From Coemansia sp. RSA 922 (lineage: Eukaryota; Kickxellomycota; Kickxellomycetes; Kickxellales; Kickxellaceae): 17,522 nt of DNA. Within the stretch, counting starts at the first letter, position 1, and each line of letters opens with the position of its first letter. The DNA lies in contig JANBQS010000458.1 in assembly GCA_027577415.1 (NCBI GenBank), positions 1 to 17,522 on the forward strand. The letters are read 5' to 3'. Under the pieces are notes generated by a model. The model made no database searches and was not told the origin of the DNA. It was given only the letters and a program-made list of their open reading frames with translations. Position numbers and translations under genes: made by a program. This document shows positions 6,945 through 15,547 of this stretch, in pieces.

Positions 6945-7635
6945 TGTTAAATATTCCTTTGGATTTCAGTACCATCGTCTTATTTCTTGACGACTCAGCT
7001 CAGATCAGTTCCCACGATTCACTGGTTTGTTTGGCACTTTGGATATAGTGCGTGTTTGACCAGATAACTTCTTTTCTCATCTTTTTTCTTTAACATTTAC
7101 AAATATTATTTATTGACACCTAAAGCTTTATGAATAACTACACTAGTCTACTCCGTCTCTCTTACTTTATATTAGATAGGGATGCCCAAGTTTATTGCAT
7201 AAGCTAGAGTTGCGAATCAGGCACGCGCCATCATCTAGTCAAGTTTTCCTAGCAGCTAGTTTTCAAACATGTTCAGGTGGTGCCCCCTTTTTGGAAATGC
7301 TCACGCAGTTGGAATATCAGGAAATTGATCCCAGAAATAGGCCATCAAGTGAGGAATAATCATTTGGTGTAGCGCTCTTAACGCACCAACATTTAACATG
7401 GGGATCAGTACATCGAAGTGTCCTGACGGGCCTTGCAAGAGGAATAAAGGCGGATGTCAATTGAAGTGTGAATTATTGTAGCTGATATGTTTTTTAATAC
7501 CAACTATAGCTATATCTCAGAACTTTTAATGGCATAGACCTACTCTCTTTGTAATACTGCGAACATAGTAGTTGACATCCATGATTTAGCCATCTAGTAT
7601 AAATGACCATAGGCTGCGTATCCCTAAAACTACAA
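6945..7635. other. Intergenic, AT-rich, no supported gene
   Basis: About 690 bp without a convincing reading frame. A CT-rich, leader-like stretch at 7065-7100 is followed by a 25-codon open frame from an ATG at 7130, too short to call. I see no repeat or RNA gene here. It may be eroded DNA from past duplications in the orphan island. Confidence 0.5.
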
Positions 7636-8019
7636 GCTGATTTGATTTCATGTGGCAAATTATTTGTCAATCGACGTAGGCACTCAGTTCATGTACTTTA
7701 GGAGCCATTTGGATATGTAGCCGTGCTTATGTAAGTATCTCTGTTAATGAGAAGCGGCTTGTTTAAATTGATTTTTTGGAGCAAAGCCTAGAGCAATCAA
7801 GGAGCAATGGAGAATGCTGTAGTAAGGACTGCGGCATCCAGTCAAAGCCCTACTTAGAAAGAAAGAACATGTTGCAGTCATTGCTTTGAGGATGACCGCA
7901 GCAAGCATTCTTTCGATGAATAATAAAAGAATCAGCTTTTTCTGTCAACCTCTTCTTCTTCTCTACTTATTTTCTTCAAACGCCAATTTATTTGCTATTT
8001 CTGACATTTTTCAATGGAG
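7636..8019 (+). repeat. Upstream repeat copy 2: promoter and leader of paralog B
   Basis: This is the partner of 4864-5251, with the same order of elements: TTGTTTAAAT, three GAGCAA motifs (7779, 7791, 7802), the CATCCAGTCAAAGCCC block, AGAAAGAAAGAACATG, and a pyrimidine-rich leader ending TTTTTCAATGGAG. Differences are mostly single substitutions and small indels. It drives paralog B, whose coding sequence diverges from A immediately after the start codon. Confidence 0.85.
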
Positions 8020-8670
8020 CATAACAACATCTACATCTATCACCTGGGAGCCGTAGACTCAATATTAGGAAAGTCCTTTCTGTTTGTGTTTCCCTACACG
8101 GAGACCTTGACTGAGAGTGACATGAACCGTTTTCTTGTCCAGGAGTTAAAGAAGAAGATGGGAGTGATTATATCCAAGTTTAAACTACGCAATGGATGGA
8201 TTGACCGCCGAGTGCTCTGTAAAGGTTTTGTGCAGCACAAAAGTAAGAGGGCAATCTTACGCACATTTGAGCATTATGGCGAGACCATCATAAACGTTCA
8301 CCCGATGCACAATGGCCCGGTTTGTTGGATTGCTGGCATCAAGAATTGCAGGTTAGAGAGTAAGATGGACGCAATGATAAAGCTTTATGAGAGTATCGCG
8401 GCAGAGCAGACGGTTAGAGGGGCAAAGAAGAGGTTGGAAGCTAGAAATATCATTTATTACGATGCGCAAAAGACAATCGGAGCCAGTGATTTTGACAAGA
8501 GGTCTACTGAGGGAAAGGCGATTATCCAGGCCAAGCGTATTGTCCAGAGACAAAAGCTCTTGGCCCAGCGTGGCTACAGCATCAGCGCCAAACGTAGGGA
8601 AGTGAAAATTGGCATGTCCCGACTGAGTTTGCATGACAACTTGGGAGGATCATCAGTGTGTTTCGAATAA
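8014..8670 (+). CDS. Orphan paralog B, 218 residues, divergent
   Basis: The ATG at 8014 is fixed by the shared leader and the MEHNNIY start. It aligns along its length with A and C (FLFVFPYTETLT, KSKRAI, LESKMDAMIKLYE, NIIYYD, FDKRSTEG, AKRRE) at roughly 35-40% identity. It has its own Cys-containing C-terminal end (LGGSSVCFE) about nine residues longer. No signal peptide, membrane segment or catalytic motif is visible. The coding sequence is far more divergent from A than its promoter is, which implies either fast protein evolution or replacement of A's coding region by a C-like sequence. Function unknown. Confidence 0.78.
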   Translation: MEHNNIYIYHLGAVDSILGKSFLFVFPYTETLTESDMNRFLVQELKKKMGVIISKFKLRNGWIDRRVLCKGFVQHKSKRAILRTFEHYGETIINVHPMHNGPVCWIAGIKNCRLESKMDAMIKLYESIAAEQTVRGAKKRLEARNIIYYDAQKTIGASDFDKRSTEGKAIIQAKRIVQRQKLLAQRGYSISAKRREVKIGMSRLSLHDNLGGSSVCFE

Positions 8671-9159
8671 TATTTTCCTCTAGTTACTTGCATGCAGTTT
8701 TATACCTAATAGTACTTGCTACTAATACATTTAATGACCTATATTGAAGTTATTTATAAGAATGTAAGCAGCGAGTGTTATTGCGCAGCACAGAGTACTT
8801 AACTAATATGTGCCCTGCTCTACTAAAAAAAAAATTTAATCCGACGTAAATATTTTGCTACGTGAGCTTTTCCATTCAATGATGCTACAGCCTTCAGTAC
8901 GAAGGTCGCCTAACACTGGTGCCGCTCTGGCCTGCAACTTGGCAAATTGAAGCGAAGGCAGCCGCAGTATTTTTTTGCTGCGGCCAATCTTGCATTGAAC
9001 AAAAGCACTTAAAAGGGGAGCAATATTAAGACAAAAAGGAGTAAAAAGGCAGTCCTACTCAAAGTGAACGTACTAAGAACCCAGCAGGTCTTAGAAATAC
9101 ATTCACACATTCTCTTTATTCCTCATCCCGTACTTTTTCTGAATATATTTTTTTTTTGC
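8671..9159. other. Intergenic region with the promoter of paralog C
   Basis: There is no gene. This upstream DNA is unlike the A/B repeat except for a single GGAGCAAT at 9017-9024, next to ACTTAAAAGG (9007-9016) that may act as TATA about 145 bp before the ATG. A poly-T run sits directly before the start. A homopolymer A tract lies near 8825 and a TTGCTGCGGC-containing GC-rich block near 8970. Confidence 0.5.
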
Positions 9160-9792
9160 ATGGAGCCTAACAACATTTACGTCTTACACCAAGGCGATGG
9201 AATTGTTACACCCAAGAAATTATTCCTATTCGTATTTCCCTACTCGGAGAACTTGACCTTGGACAATATGTGTCAGCATGCCATCGCGTTTGGTGAAAAG
9301 AAAAAGAAACTATTTGATGGAACACACAAATACAGGTTTGGCTCGGCATACGATTCAGTACTACAGCAGGGCGTAGAACAGCGTGGAAGCAAGAAGGCTA
9401 TCATGACCACCTATACCTACTCTGACACCACTTATCTGAGCGTTAGGGCATTTAACAATATAACGACTCGGTGGATGGCTAGCACCGAGTTTACTGACCT
9501 CGAAGGCAAGATGGACGAGCTCATCAAGCTCTACGAGACACTTACCGCAGACACGCCAGCCTCAAAGCTGGGTACAGTTCTGACTTCTAAGAACATCTAT
9601 TATTACAATGAGCGGAAGGTTTCCGGCTATACGTTTGATAAGAGGTCGCCCGAGGGAATGGAGTTCATTAAAGCAAAGCTGGTTATCAAGAGGGAAAAGT
9701 CTTCCACTCAGCGCACTCACAACGCCAACGCTAAGCACAGGGACCAGCGTATTGACAAATCCAGACAGGAGTTGCAAGAGGAACATCAGTAG
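9160..9792 (+). CDS. Orphan paralog C, 210 residues
   Basis: Nearly the same protein as paralog A (about 90% identity; one codon indel near residue 43, C-terminal EEHQ instead of EE). The frame is open from 9064, but the ATG at 9160 (MEPNNIY) matches the family start and homology to A begins there. DNA identity to A is patchy: a block in the first half (KLFDGTHKYRFG to EQRGSKK) and one in the second (KMDELIKLYE to KRSPEG) are essentially identical, with substitutions concentrated between and after them. That suggests gene conversion. By eye, amino-acid-changing differences are at least as common as silent ones. It has its own unrelated promoter. Its stop is 61 bp from the stop of the convergent SmG gene. 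Function unknown. Confidence 0.8.
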   Translation: MEPNNIYVLHQGDGIVTPKKLFLFVFPYSENLTLDNMCQHAIAFGEKKKKLFDGTHKYRFGSAYDSVLQQGVEQRGSKKAIMTTYTYSDTTYLSVRAFNNITTRWMASTEFTDLEGKMDELIKLYETLTADTPASKLGTVLTSKNIYYYNERKVSGYTFDKRSPEGMEFIKAKLVIKREKSSTQRTHNANAKHRDQRIDKSRQELQEEHQ

Positions 9793-9853
9793 ACAATGCT
9801 CATATGAATATATATATTGAAAATATACCTAACAGTGTGAAATAGGTAATTGC

Positions 9854-10090
9854 TCAGTTTTCAATGTGTTCCAGGGCCTCCATCGTTACGATGCTGTTAC
9901 CTCTAATGACCACTACACCTAGAGAATCGCGTTCCTCGGGACTTATGATCTCATAGGCATCGGCCAAATGTACGTTCATAAATGGATCGTATCCTCGCAA
10001 GACACCGGCAACAGTTCTATCGCAGTTAAGCTTTAGAATAAGCTTTTTGTCCATGTACGATTTAAGCTCGGGTGCATTCGTCTTAACCAT
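9854..10090 (-). CDS. SNRPG: Small nuclear ribonucleoprotein G (Sm core protein SmG)
   Basis: 78 residues, against 76 in human SmG, with near-complete alignment. SmG is one of seven proteins forming the Sm ring on U1, U2, U4 and U5 snRNAs and is needed for pre-mRNA splicing in the nucleus. Visible features are PELKSYMDKKL at the N terminus, the Sm1 motif with VAGVLRGYDPFMNVHLADA, and the Sm2 motif with VVIRGNSIVTMEALE. The fold is five-stranded beta with an N-terminal helix. A single uninterrupted exon is present. It is divergent from the gluconokinase gene across a 270-bp region. Yeast calls this gene SMX2. Confidence 0.97.
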   Translation of the reverse strand: MVKTNAPELKSYMDKKLILKLNCDRTVAGVLRGYDPFMNVHLADAYEIISPEERDSLGVVVIRGNSIVTMEALEHIEN

Positions 10091-10360
10091 CTTTAATATG
10101 AGCGGGATGGTTTTTTTTGTAAGGAAAAAAAAAAGAGAAACAGAGTTTAGAGTAGATGGAAAAAAAAACTGTCATCCGCGCCTAAAAAATAGCGTGGGGT
10201 GTGGAATGAAATGGGTCTGGTGATGGCATTTGGGATCAGCATAAGTAGAGGGCCGATCCCGTCATCTTTTTGATAGACTTCTTCTCCGCACATCCCTCTT
10301 TCCTTTCCGTCTTTCTGTCTACTTATCGTTTGAACCTATTTTCCCTTTTATGAATAGATA
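10091..10360. promoter_or_regulatory. Divergent promoter region, SmG / gluconokinase
   Basis: 270 bp separate the two ATGs. It contains several poly-A/poly-T tracts (10126-10136, 10160-10168), a CCTAAAAAATAG near 10181 and pyrimidine-rich leaders on both sides. I see no clear consensus TATA for either direction. The poly(dA:dT) tracts could keep nucleosomes off, typical of housekeeping divergent promoters in fungi. Confidence 0.5.
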
Positions 10361-11020
10361 ATGCGCGTACAAGAGTCATACAGTGAGTACCCGGTCCGAG
10401 TAGTAATAGTCATGGGCGTCAGTGGTTGCGGCAAGACCACAGTAGGCAGCCAGCTAGCCCAGCGTCTAGGCCACGCCCCATTCATCGACGCCGACTCACT
10501 CCACCCTACGGCAAACCTAGCCAAGATGACCAAGGGCGAACCCCTAGCAGACAAGGACCGGTGGCCATGGCTATTGCGCGTACGCGAAGAAATTGGAAAG
10601 GCTGCCCACTCGCTCCTAGACGGACGAGACTCGTCTCTCCGTTCGGCACGAACCATAGTAGGTAGCCGAGAGTCTTCAGGCACGCAGCGCATGTACGTGG
10701 TATGTGGATGCTCGTCACTGAAACGCAGTTACCGCGAGTTCCTATCGAGAAGCGACCCAGACACATCTCTGGAGCAGTTGACTCATGATACGGTGTTTGT
10801 CTACCTGGATGTAAGCAAAACAGAGTTGTTGAGGAGATTGGGTACGAGACAGGATCATTTCTTTAACCCCAAGCTTTTGGACTCTCAGCTGGAGACTTTG
10901 GAGCCTCCAGATACTACTCGTGAAGCTGCTATTAATATTTATGGCGAAGGATCGACTGAATCAGTAGTCGAAGATGTGTACCATCGGGTTGCTAGCTATA
11001 TAGCCAAGAATTCTCTATAA
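10361..11020 (+). CDS. Gluconokinase (EC 2.7.1.12)
   Basis: 219 residues, slightly longer than typical 175-195-residue members. It phosphorylates D-gluconate with ATP to 6-phosphogluconate, feeding the pentose phosphate pathway in the cytosol. Visible are the Walker A motif GVSGCGKTT (residues 19-27), the family segment FIDADSLHPTANLAKM followed by GEPLADKDRWPWL, the CSSLKRSYREFLR block, VYLDV, and the LLDSQLETLEPP signature near the C terminus. Between the Trp-Leu segment and CSSLKRSYR there is a Ser/Arg-rich stretch (about residues 88-120), part of which may be a lineage-specific insert. The first ATG is used because it precedes the P-loop strand by a short leader. It converges with the Nma111 gene, 49 bp between stops. 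Confidence 0.93.
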   Translation: MRVQESYSEYPVRVVIVMGVSGCGKTTVGSQLAQRLGHAPFIDADSLHPTANLAKMTKGEPLADKDRWPWLLRVREEIGKAAHSLLDGRDSSLRSARTIVGSRESSGTQRMYVVCGCSSLKRSYREFLSRSDPDTSLEQLTHDTVFVYLDVSKTELLRRLGTRQDHFFNPKLLDSQLETLEPPDTTREAAINIYGEGSTESVVEDVYHRVASYIAKNSL

Positions 11021-11069
11021 GAATATAATTTTTTTTTTGGTAATAGAACTGAAATAGACCAATAATTTT

Positions 11070-14000
11070 TTATAAATGTCGGATAGAGTTCCAGCCTGTA
11101 GCAGCACTAGAGTCATGGACGAGTTGCCAGGCAGGCCAGAAATGCCCATCGACGCGCAAGCTGAGGACCTTAGTGACCTCAGTTTTGTTGATGACAGTGA
11201 TACGCACATACCGCGCAGTCCTCATATCTCTAAGCGACGGCTCTTCTGATATACTTTCGGGCCATCCCAGCTGCAATTCCTTGAGTATAGCTACGAAATC
11301 GTCAATAGTCTTGATAGGTCTGTTCTCCACCTCCGTGATCCACATACCAGGCCTCAGTCCATAGCAGTTAGCCGGAGATCCATACAACGTACACGATACA
11401 TAGACCTCAGACGGCAGATGCCTGACCTGCTCATGCACAGCACGGTACGGCTTCTGTATAAGGGCGCCGAGCCAATGAACGACCCGGCGGGTCTCCATTC
11501 CATTGAGTCCCGTGGTGGGCACCTTGAGCGTAACCTCCTTGCCGTCTCGCAATACGACTAGTTCCACACACTTGTCATCCTGGATAGCTCCGATATCGTT
11601 GACATCGCGGACTAGGCAGCCGTTTTTCTCGAGGATGATATCGCCCGTTGTTAAAAGTTTGGCGGCGGGCGACTCGCTAGTAGAAAGACCCATGACATAG
11701 AAGAGACGAGGGTTATCGCTACTGTGCTCTTCGATCTGGCGGATACGCTCCGGGCTCAGTCCCAAGGTGCGTGCGGGAGCTAGACGCATGGTCCAGAGGA
11801 CGACGTCTAGGGAACGGATATCGGGTACTCCCAGGTTATTGCGCAAAGACTCGATGGTAGGTCTGAGTATAGCTACATCGAGACCACTCATTGTGCTGAC
11901 ATCCTTGTTGTTGCTGTCCTGGGACGATACGCCGACCCACAGGGCCATTACCCGACCCTGGTCATCGCACAGAACGCCGCCCTGGCAGCTAGGCTGGTCG
12001 TGGAGTTTGACACCCTCGATATTCGTACAACGGAACCTCGGCGGCACGCATTCTTTAGTACTAACCATACTCCTAGACGATACCTCTGTGCGTCTAACCA
12101 CGGGACTTTGGTCAGCGCTAACGCCCACCAAAAACACATCGTCGCCCTGGGCTAACCGCCTATCTCCTTCGTAGTAATCCGGATGGAACTGCGTATCCTC
12201 CACGGGCGTGTTGCCGATAAGCTTTGGGTCATATTTGACAATGGCAAAGTTATAGACCGGGTGTAGGAACTCCACACGACCGGCCAGGACAATAGACCCG
12301 GCTATCGTTATATATACGTCGCCAACACCCGTGGGCACCGTGTCGCGGTCACAGGCAATATAGCCTTGCTCCTTGTCGACGATAAAGCCTGGCCCCGCAA
12401 ACTGCGTGTTCTTCATACCGTCGACTAGATAGGGGATATGGAAATCGAGGTATACGAGGCTAGGCCACACTTTGTTAGCAGGCGCCAAAGTGGCTGGCAA
12501 CTGTGGAACGGATGCTGTTTGTGGGTCCACGGCGCCGATACGGAGTACGGGTGGATCCAGGTCTCTGTAGGTCCAGTATCCCGTGCACTTGTCGCGTGTG
12601 GCCATGCGCAGAGCATGCCAGTGCGTGGTGACATTCATTATCACGACTTTTTGTCTATACGGTTTCTCTAACGGGAACAAACGGATGGGCACTCGACTGC
12701 CCTCCGACAGCTGGCTCAGCGCAGAGGCGAAGGCGTCGAGATTGGGCGTGGCAATGTTGTTGACGCTGACAATCACCGACCCACGCCAAGCACTCGCCGA
12801 GCCCAGTACATGGCCGCTGCTGGCGACGTAAACACCGCCAGTCTGGATCCCGTATCCACGAGCTACTTGGTACGAGACCTCGTTGACTACGCCGCCGCCA
12901 ATCTCAATAAAGCGGCTGGGCGTGATGTCACACATATCCTGGACTCCTATATGCATGTCGTAGGCCTTGTTGCCGCGCCACACGGAGAGGTGTACGGTCT
13001 GGCCGATACTAGAATCAAGAATATCTTCTAGGCCGACAAACTCAATGACAGGCTTGCCGTTGATTGCCACGACGATGTCGCCCGACTGGAGGCTGCCGTC
13101 GGCGGGTCCCCCGCGCTGTGCGGTGCATACGCTGAGCATGCCTTGAGATTCGGGGAAGGTCTCGCGCATTTTCGATTCAATGTCCATGTCCAGACCCAAC
13201 CGCCGCAGCTCGTCGTAGGGGAGGTACTCGAATTCAGCCTGAATCGTTCCACGCGGCACCTGCTCCCCACGACGCACCAGGTCCAAGGCACGCACGATGC
13301 GGCTCAGCGGCAGGTAGAACGACGACGCAGCTTTAGTGGCCCCGCCGGCGTTCAGAGCCACTGCGTCGCCGTAAATATCCAAGACCGGAGACCCTGATGA
13401 GCCGCCGCTAGTGCCGGACGCAGCCTGTAGATAAAAAGTATTAAAGTCGTTATACTGACCCACGCCATACTCTGGTGCCGCCCTATCGAGGCGAGCTAGG
13501 GTGCCAGCCAGGATTGACAGTTTTTCTCCGGCATCATTACCCACGACGCGGATTTCCATGCCGACTTTAGCCTTTTGCGGAGCCAAGCGAATGGAATCCA
13601 ACTGCATGAATTTGACCTTTTTAGGATCGAACCGAAAGAATCCAAAGTCGTGGACAGGGTCCCTGTAAACTGGTTGTAGCTCGACTTCTTCGTAGTTGAC
13701 GAATATAGCTTGGGCGACGATCGGGGCTGGATTGACTACGTGGCGGTTAGACAGGATGAGGCCGGCCTGGGCGTCGACGACAAAGCCAGTGGCCGTGTAA
13801 GTGCCGCTGGTCTCGGTGTCGAATGACCGCACGCACTGGGCTTTGATTGATACTATGGATTTTATGGCTCGCTCCAAAGTGGGCTCCCAGCTGGCTACTC
13901 CGGGCTCGTCGATTGGGATGTGGGACAGTGCCGAGTCCGATACGCCCTCCCATTCGGCACACTCGAACGGCGTGTCTGTGACTGTGGGCTGCCGGATGAT

Positions 14001-14288
14001 GTTGGGCGGGTAGAATACTGCCATCAGGTCGGCGTATGCCAGGGACCGCCGCCGCGCGGGGATCCCGGCTTCTGCATACGTGAGCGACCGCCGACGCGCA
14101 CCCTCTGGGATGCTTAGCCGCCGCCCAGCTTGGTCTTTGACTTCAGCTGCGCCGGGCGATAAAAGTGGTGATGGAATCACGCCCGTTCGCGGCCGCTGGT
14201 GGTAGGTGAACAGAGGGCTGGGCGGTTGCCGGCTCACGGGAAGCGGGCTGGGCGGCTTGCGGTAAGGCTGATTGTCTTCGTTGTTCAT
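11070..14288 (-). CDS. NMA111: Nma111-type nuclear HtrA-family serine protease (pro-apoptotic)
   Basis: 1072 residues from the ATG at 14286-14288 (MNNEDNQPY). The frame runs on to 14411 but that part looks like leader. Yeast Nma111 is 997 residues. Layout: a disordered Pro/Ser/Arg-rich N terminus (1-95); an active trypsin-like domain with His183 (LSNRHVV), Asp214 (VHDFGFFRFDP) and Ser298 (GTSGGSSGSPV); two PDZ-like regions (about 400-480 and 530-610); a second degenerate protease-like domain whose equivalents of His and Ser are lost (ACDRDTV; SCQGGVLCDD); then two more PDZ-like regions (near RLFYVMGL and EVYVSCTL). This matches the family's duplicated architecture. The yeast protein is nuclear, promotes apoptosis-like death and degrades Bir1. 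Basic RRRS motifs at the N terminus may act as nuclear import or phosphorylation sites. Confidence 0.95.
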   Translation of the reverse strand: MNNEDNQPYRKPPSPLPVSRQPPSPLFTYHQRPRTGVIPSPLLSPGAAEVKDQAGRRLSIPEGARRRSLTYAEAGIPARRRSLAYADLMAVFYPPNIIRQPTVTDTPFECAEWEGVSDSALSHIPIDEPGVASWEPTLERAIKSIVSIKAQCVRSFDTETSGTYTATGFVVDAQAGLILSNRHVVNPAPIVAQAIFVNYEEVELQPVYRDPVHDFGFFRFDPKKVKFMQLDSIRLAPQKAKVGMEIRVVGNDAGEKLSILAGTLARLDRAAPEYGVGQYNDFNTFYLQAASGTSGGSSGSPVLDIYGDAVALNAGGATKAASSFYLPLSRIVRALDLVRRGEQVPRGTIQAEFEYLPYDELRRLGLDMDIESKMRETFPESQGMLSVCTAQRGGPADGSLQSGDIVVAINGKPVIEFVGLEDILDSSIGQTVHLSVWRGNKAYDMHIGVQDMCDITPSRFIEIGGGVVNEVSYQVARGYGIQTGGVYVASSGHVLGSASAWRGSVIVSVNNIATPNLDAFASALSQLSEGSRVPIRLFPLEKPYRQKVVIMNVTTHWHALRMATRDKCTGYWTYRDLDPPVLRIGAVDPQTASVPQLPATLAPANKVWPSLVYLDFHIPYLVDGMKNTQFAGPGFIVDKEQGYIACDRDTVPTGVGDVYITIAGSIVLAGRVEFLHPVYNFAIVKYDPKLIGNTPVEDTQFHPDYYEGDRRLAQGDDVFLVGVSADQSPVVRRTEVSSRSMVSTKECVPPRFRCTNIEGVKLHDQPSCQGGVLCDDQGRVMALWVGVSSQDSNNKDVSTMSGLDVAILRPTIESLRNNLGVPDIRSLDVVLWTMRLAPARTLGLSPERIRQIEEHSSDNPRLFYVMGLSTSESPAAKLLTTGDIILEKNGCLVRDVNDIGAIQDDKCVELVVLRDGKEVTLKVPTTGLNGMETRRVVHWLGALIQKPYRAVHEQVRHLPSEVYVSCTLYGSPANCYGLRPGMWITEVENRPIKTIDDFVAILKELQLGWPESISEEPSLRDMRTARYVRITVINKTEVTKVLSLRVDGHFWPAWQLVHDSSAATGWNSIRHL
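14028..14096 (-). repeat. Tandem RRRSL-x-YA repeat in the Nma111 N terminus
   Basis: Residues 65-73 (RRRSLTYAE) and 79-87 (RRRSLAYAD) repeat with a 14-residue period; GRRLSI a few residues earlier is a weaker related motif. Each is an R-R-x-S type site, as preferred by basophilic kinases such as PKA, and a basic patch. Confidence 0.7.
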
Positions 14289-14423
14289 ATGTTGTATAAA
14301 ATTGTATGTATAGTAGTTTATCCAGAAAAAAGAAAGGTGCTTTTTCCATTTCCTTTCTCCACTTCCCTTTCCCCTCACCCTTTTTTTGGGCTTGTGCACA
14401 GGTGACGACAACGTCGATCCATT

Positions 14424-15326
14424 TCAAGTCAGGCCATTGGCGGACCAAAATTCATGCTCAGTAGCGCTTTCCATTTTCAAAGCCTGGACCCGTCCATCAA
14501 CACGACTAAGGTAATACAGATCATGCACATCCAGTTCTTGCAAATACCCGAGCAGCCTGTCATAATACAAGCACACATCTCCGGCACCATGACTATCATC
14601 CGATATAGTGATCCTCCCGCCCTTGTCCAAAATCTCTCTCAAAAGGTCGCGCTGCGGATACGCGTCCTTCAGGCCCTTTTTCCAAGCACGCGAGTTGACT
14701 TCAAAAATAGCGCCATACGATATAGCATAATCAATATTACGCGACGCTCGCTCCCTGACCTCTGCAAGAGCTAGCGGGTCCTGGAGTGTTTGTGGGTGGA
14801 ATATACGGACAAGATCAAAGTGGCCAATAACCGTGGGCTGCAGTACCTGTAAGAGCTCTAGTTGCTGGTCAAAGTATCTGCTAAACATTGCCGCTCGATC
14901 GCCGTTAAAATGGTCTACTAACTGCTCGTACTTTTCCTGGCTAAAGTCCAAAGGCATTTCGTCGATGTGGTGAAGAGAACCTACGAGATAGTCCAAGGAG
15001 TATTTGGACTGGAGGTGCTTGACTTCTTCTAGAGTAGTGCTGGTTATGTACTCGGTCTCTGCGCCAATAAGTATTTCAATCTGATCCGAGTACTTGTCTC
15101 GCAGGCGCCGCGCTTCAGCTACGTAGTCGCCAAACACTTTGTGGAGATCGTGAGTCGTCATGTCGCTTTCCTCCGGGTACAGGTCCTGGTGCCGTGACCG
15201 AGGTATATGCTCGGAGAGTCCCAAGACTATCATACGCTTGGATATCGCCGTCTGTACTACGCTCTCCAAGTCTCCTGAAGCATGACGGCAGAACTGCCCC
15301 GAGTGAGTGTGAAAAGTAAACGGCAT
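14424..15326 (-). CDS. HIS2: Histidinol-phosphatase, PHP family (EC 3.1.3.15)
   Basis: 300 residues from the ATG at 15324-15326 (MPFTFHTHSG). The frame extends to 15398, but PHP proteins start with this strand and HxH, so the inner Met is preferred. It dephosphorylates L-histidinol phosphate to L-histidinol, late in histidine synthesis. Metal-binding PHP motifs are visible: HTH (6-8), SEH (38-40), a Glu in GAETEY (90), SLHH (117-120), GHFD (168-171) and DDSHGAGD (243-250). Yeast HIS2 is 335 residues. The stop lies 135 bp upstream of the Nma111 start on the same strand, so the two are neighbours rather than overlapping. The leader contains a poly-T/C tract typical of this window. Confidence 0.94.
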   Translation of the reverse strand: MPFTFHTHSGQFCRHASGDLESVVQTAISKRMIVLGLSEHIPRSRHQDLYPEESDMTTHDLHKVFGDYVAEARRLRDKYSDQIEILIGAETEYITSTTLEEVKHLQSKYSLDYLVGSLHHIDEMPLDFSQEKYEQLVDHFNGDRAAMFSRYFDQQLELLQVLQPTVIGHFDLVRIFHPQTLQDPLALAEVRERASRNIDYAISYGAIFEVNSRAWKKGLKDAYPQRDLLREILDKGGRITISDDSHGAGDVCLYYDRLLGYLQELDVHDLYYLSRVDGRVQALKMESATEHEFWSANGLT

Positions 15327-15547
15327 AGGGGAGATAAAATTATGAAGTAAAGGAACACTAAAGCAAAAAAAAAACGTGTTATCTGAAAAAAGGAACACCT
15401 TTCAGCATCGGCATTTCCCCCTGAACCTGGAAACAAAACATTGGTGATTCATAGCGATCGCTGTCAGTAATAGCTTTTTTTTGGTTTCCTCACTCTTGCT
15501 ATTTTTTTGGAATTTAGACAAGCACTCGTTTTATCTTGGGAAAGGAC

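Noticed and set aside
4864..8019. The 385-bp repeat pair as ends of a transposon or LTR element
   Set aside because: The copies are direct repeats ending at start codons of two related genes, no TG...CA ends, target duplications or transposase/reverse-transcriptase frame lie between them; segmental duplication explains them.
9064..9159. N-terminal extension of paralog C
   Set aside because: Homology to A begins at 9160; the extension is poly-T leader giving Phe-rich residues.
12425..14117. Several 60-90 codon frames within the Nma111 gene on either strand
   Set aside because: They are shadows of the long GC-rich gene with its clear domain structure.
14289..14411. N-terminal extension of the Nma111 protein
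   Set aside because: It spans a poly-T/AT-rich leader, and MNNEDNQ at 14288 starts the typical disordered N terminus.
15327..15398. N-terminal extension of histidinol phosphatase
   Set aside because: PHP phosphatases begin at the HTH strand; the extra residues are a poly-T-derived Phe-rich stretch.
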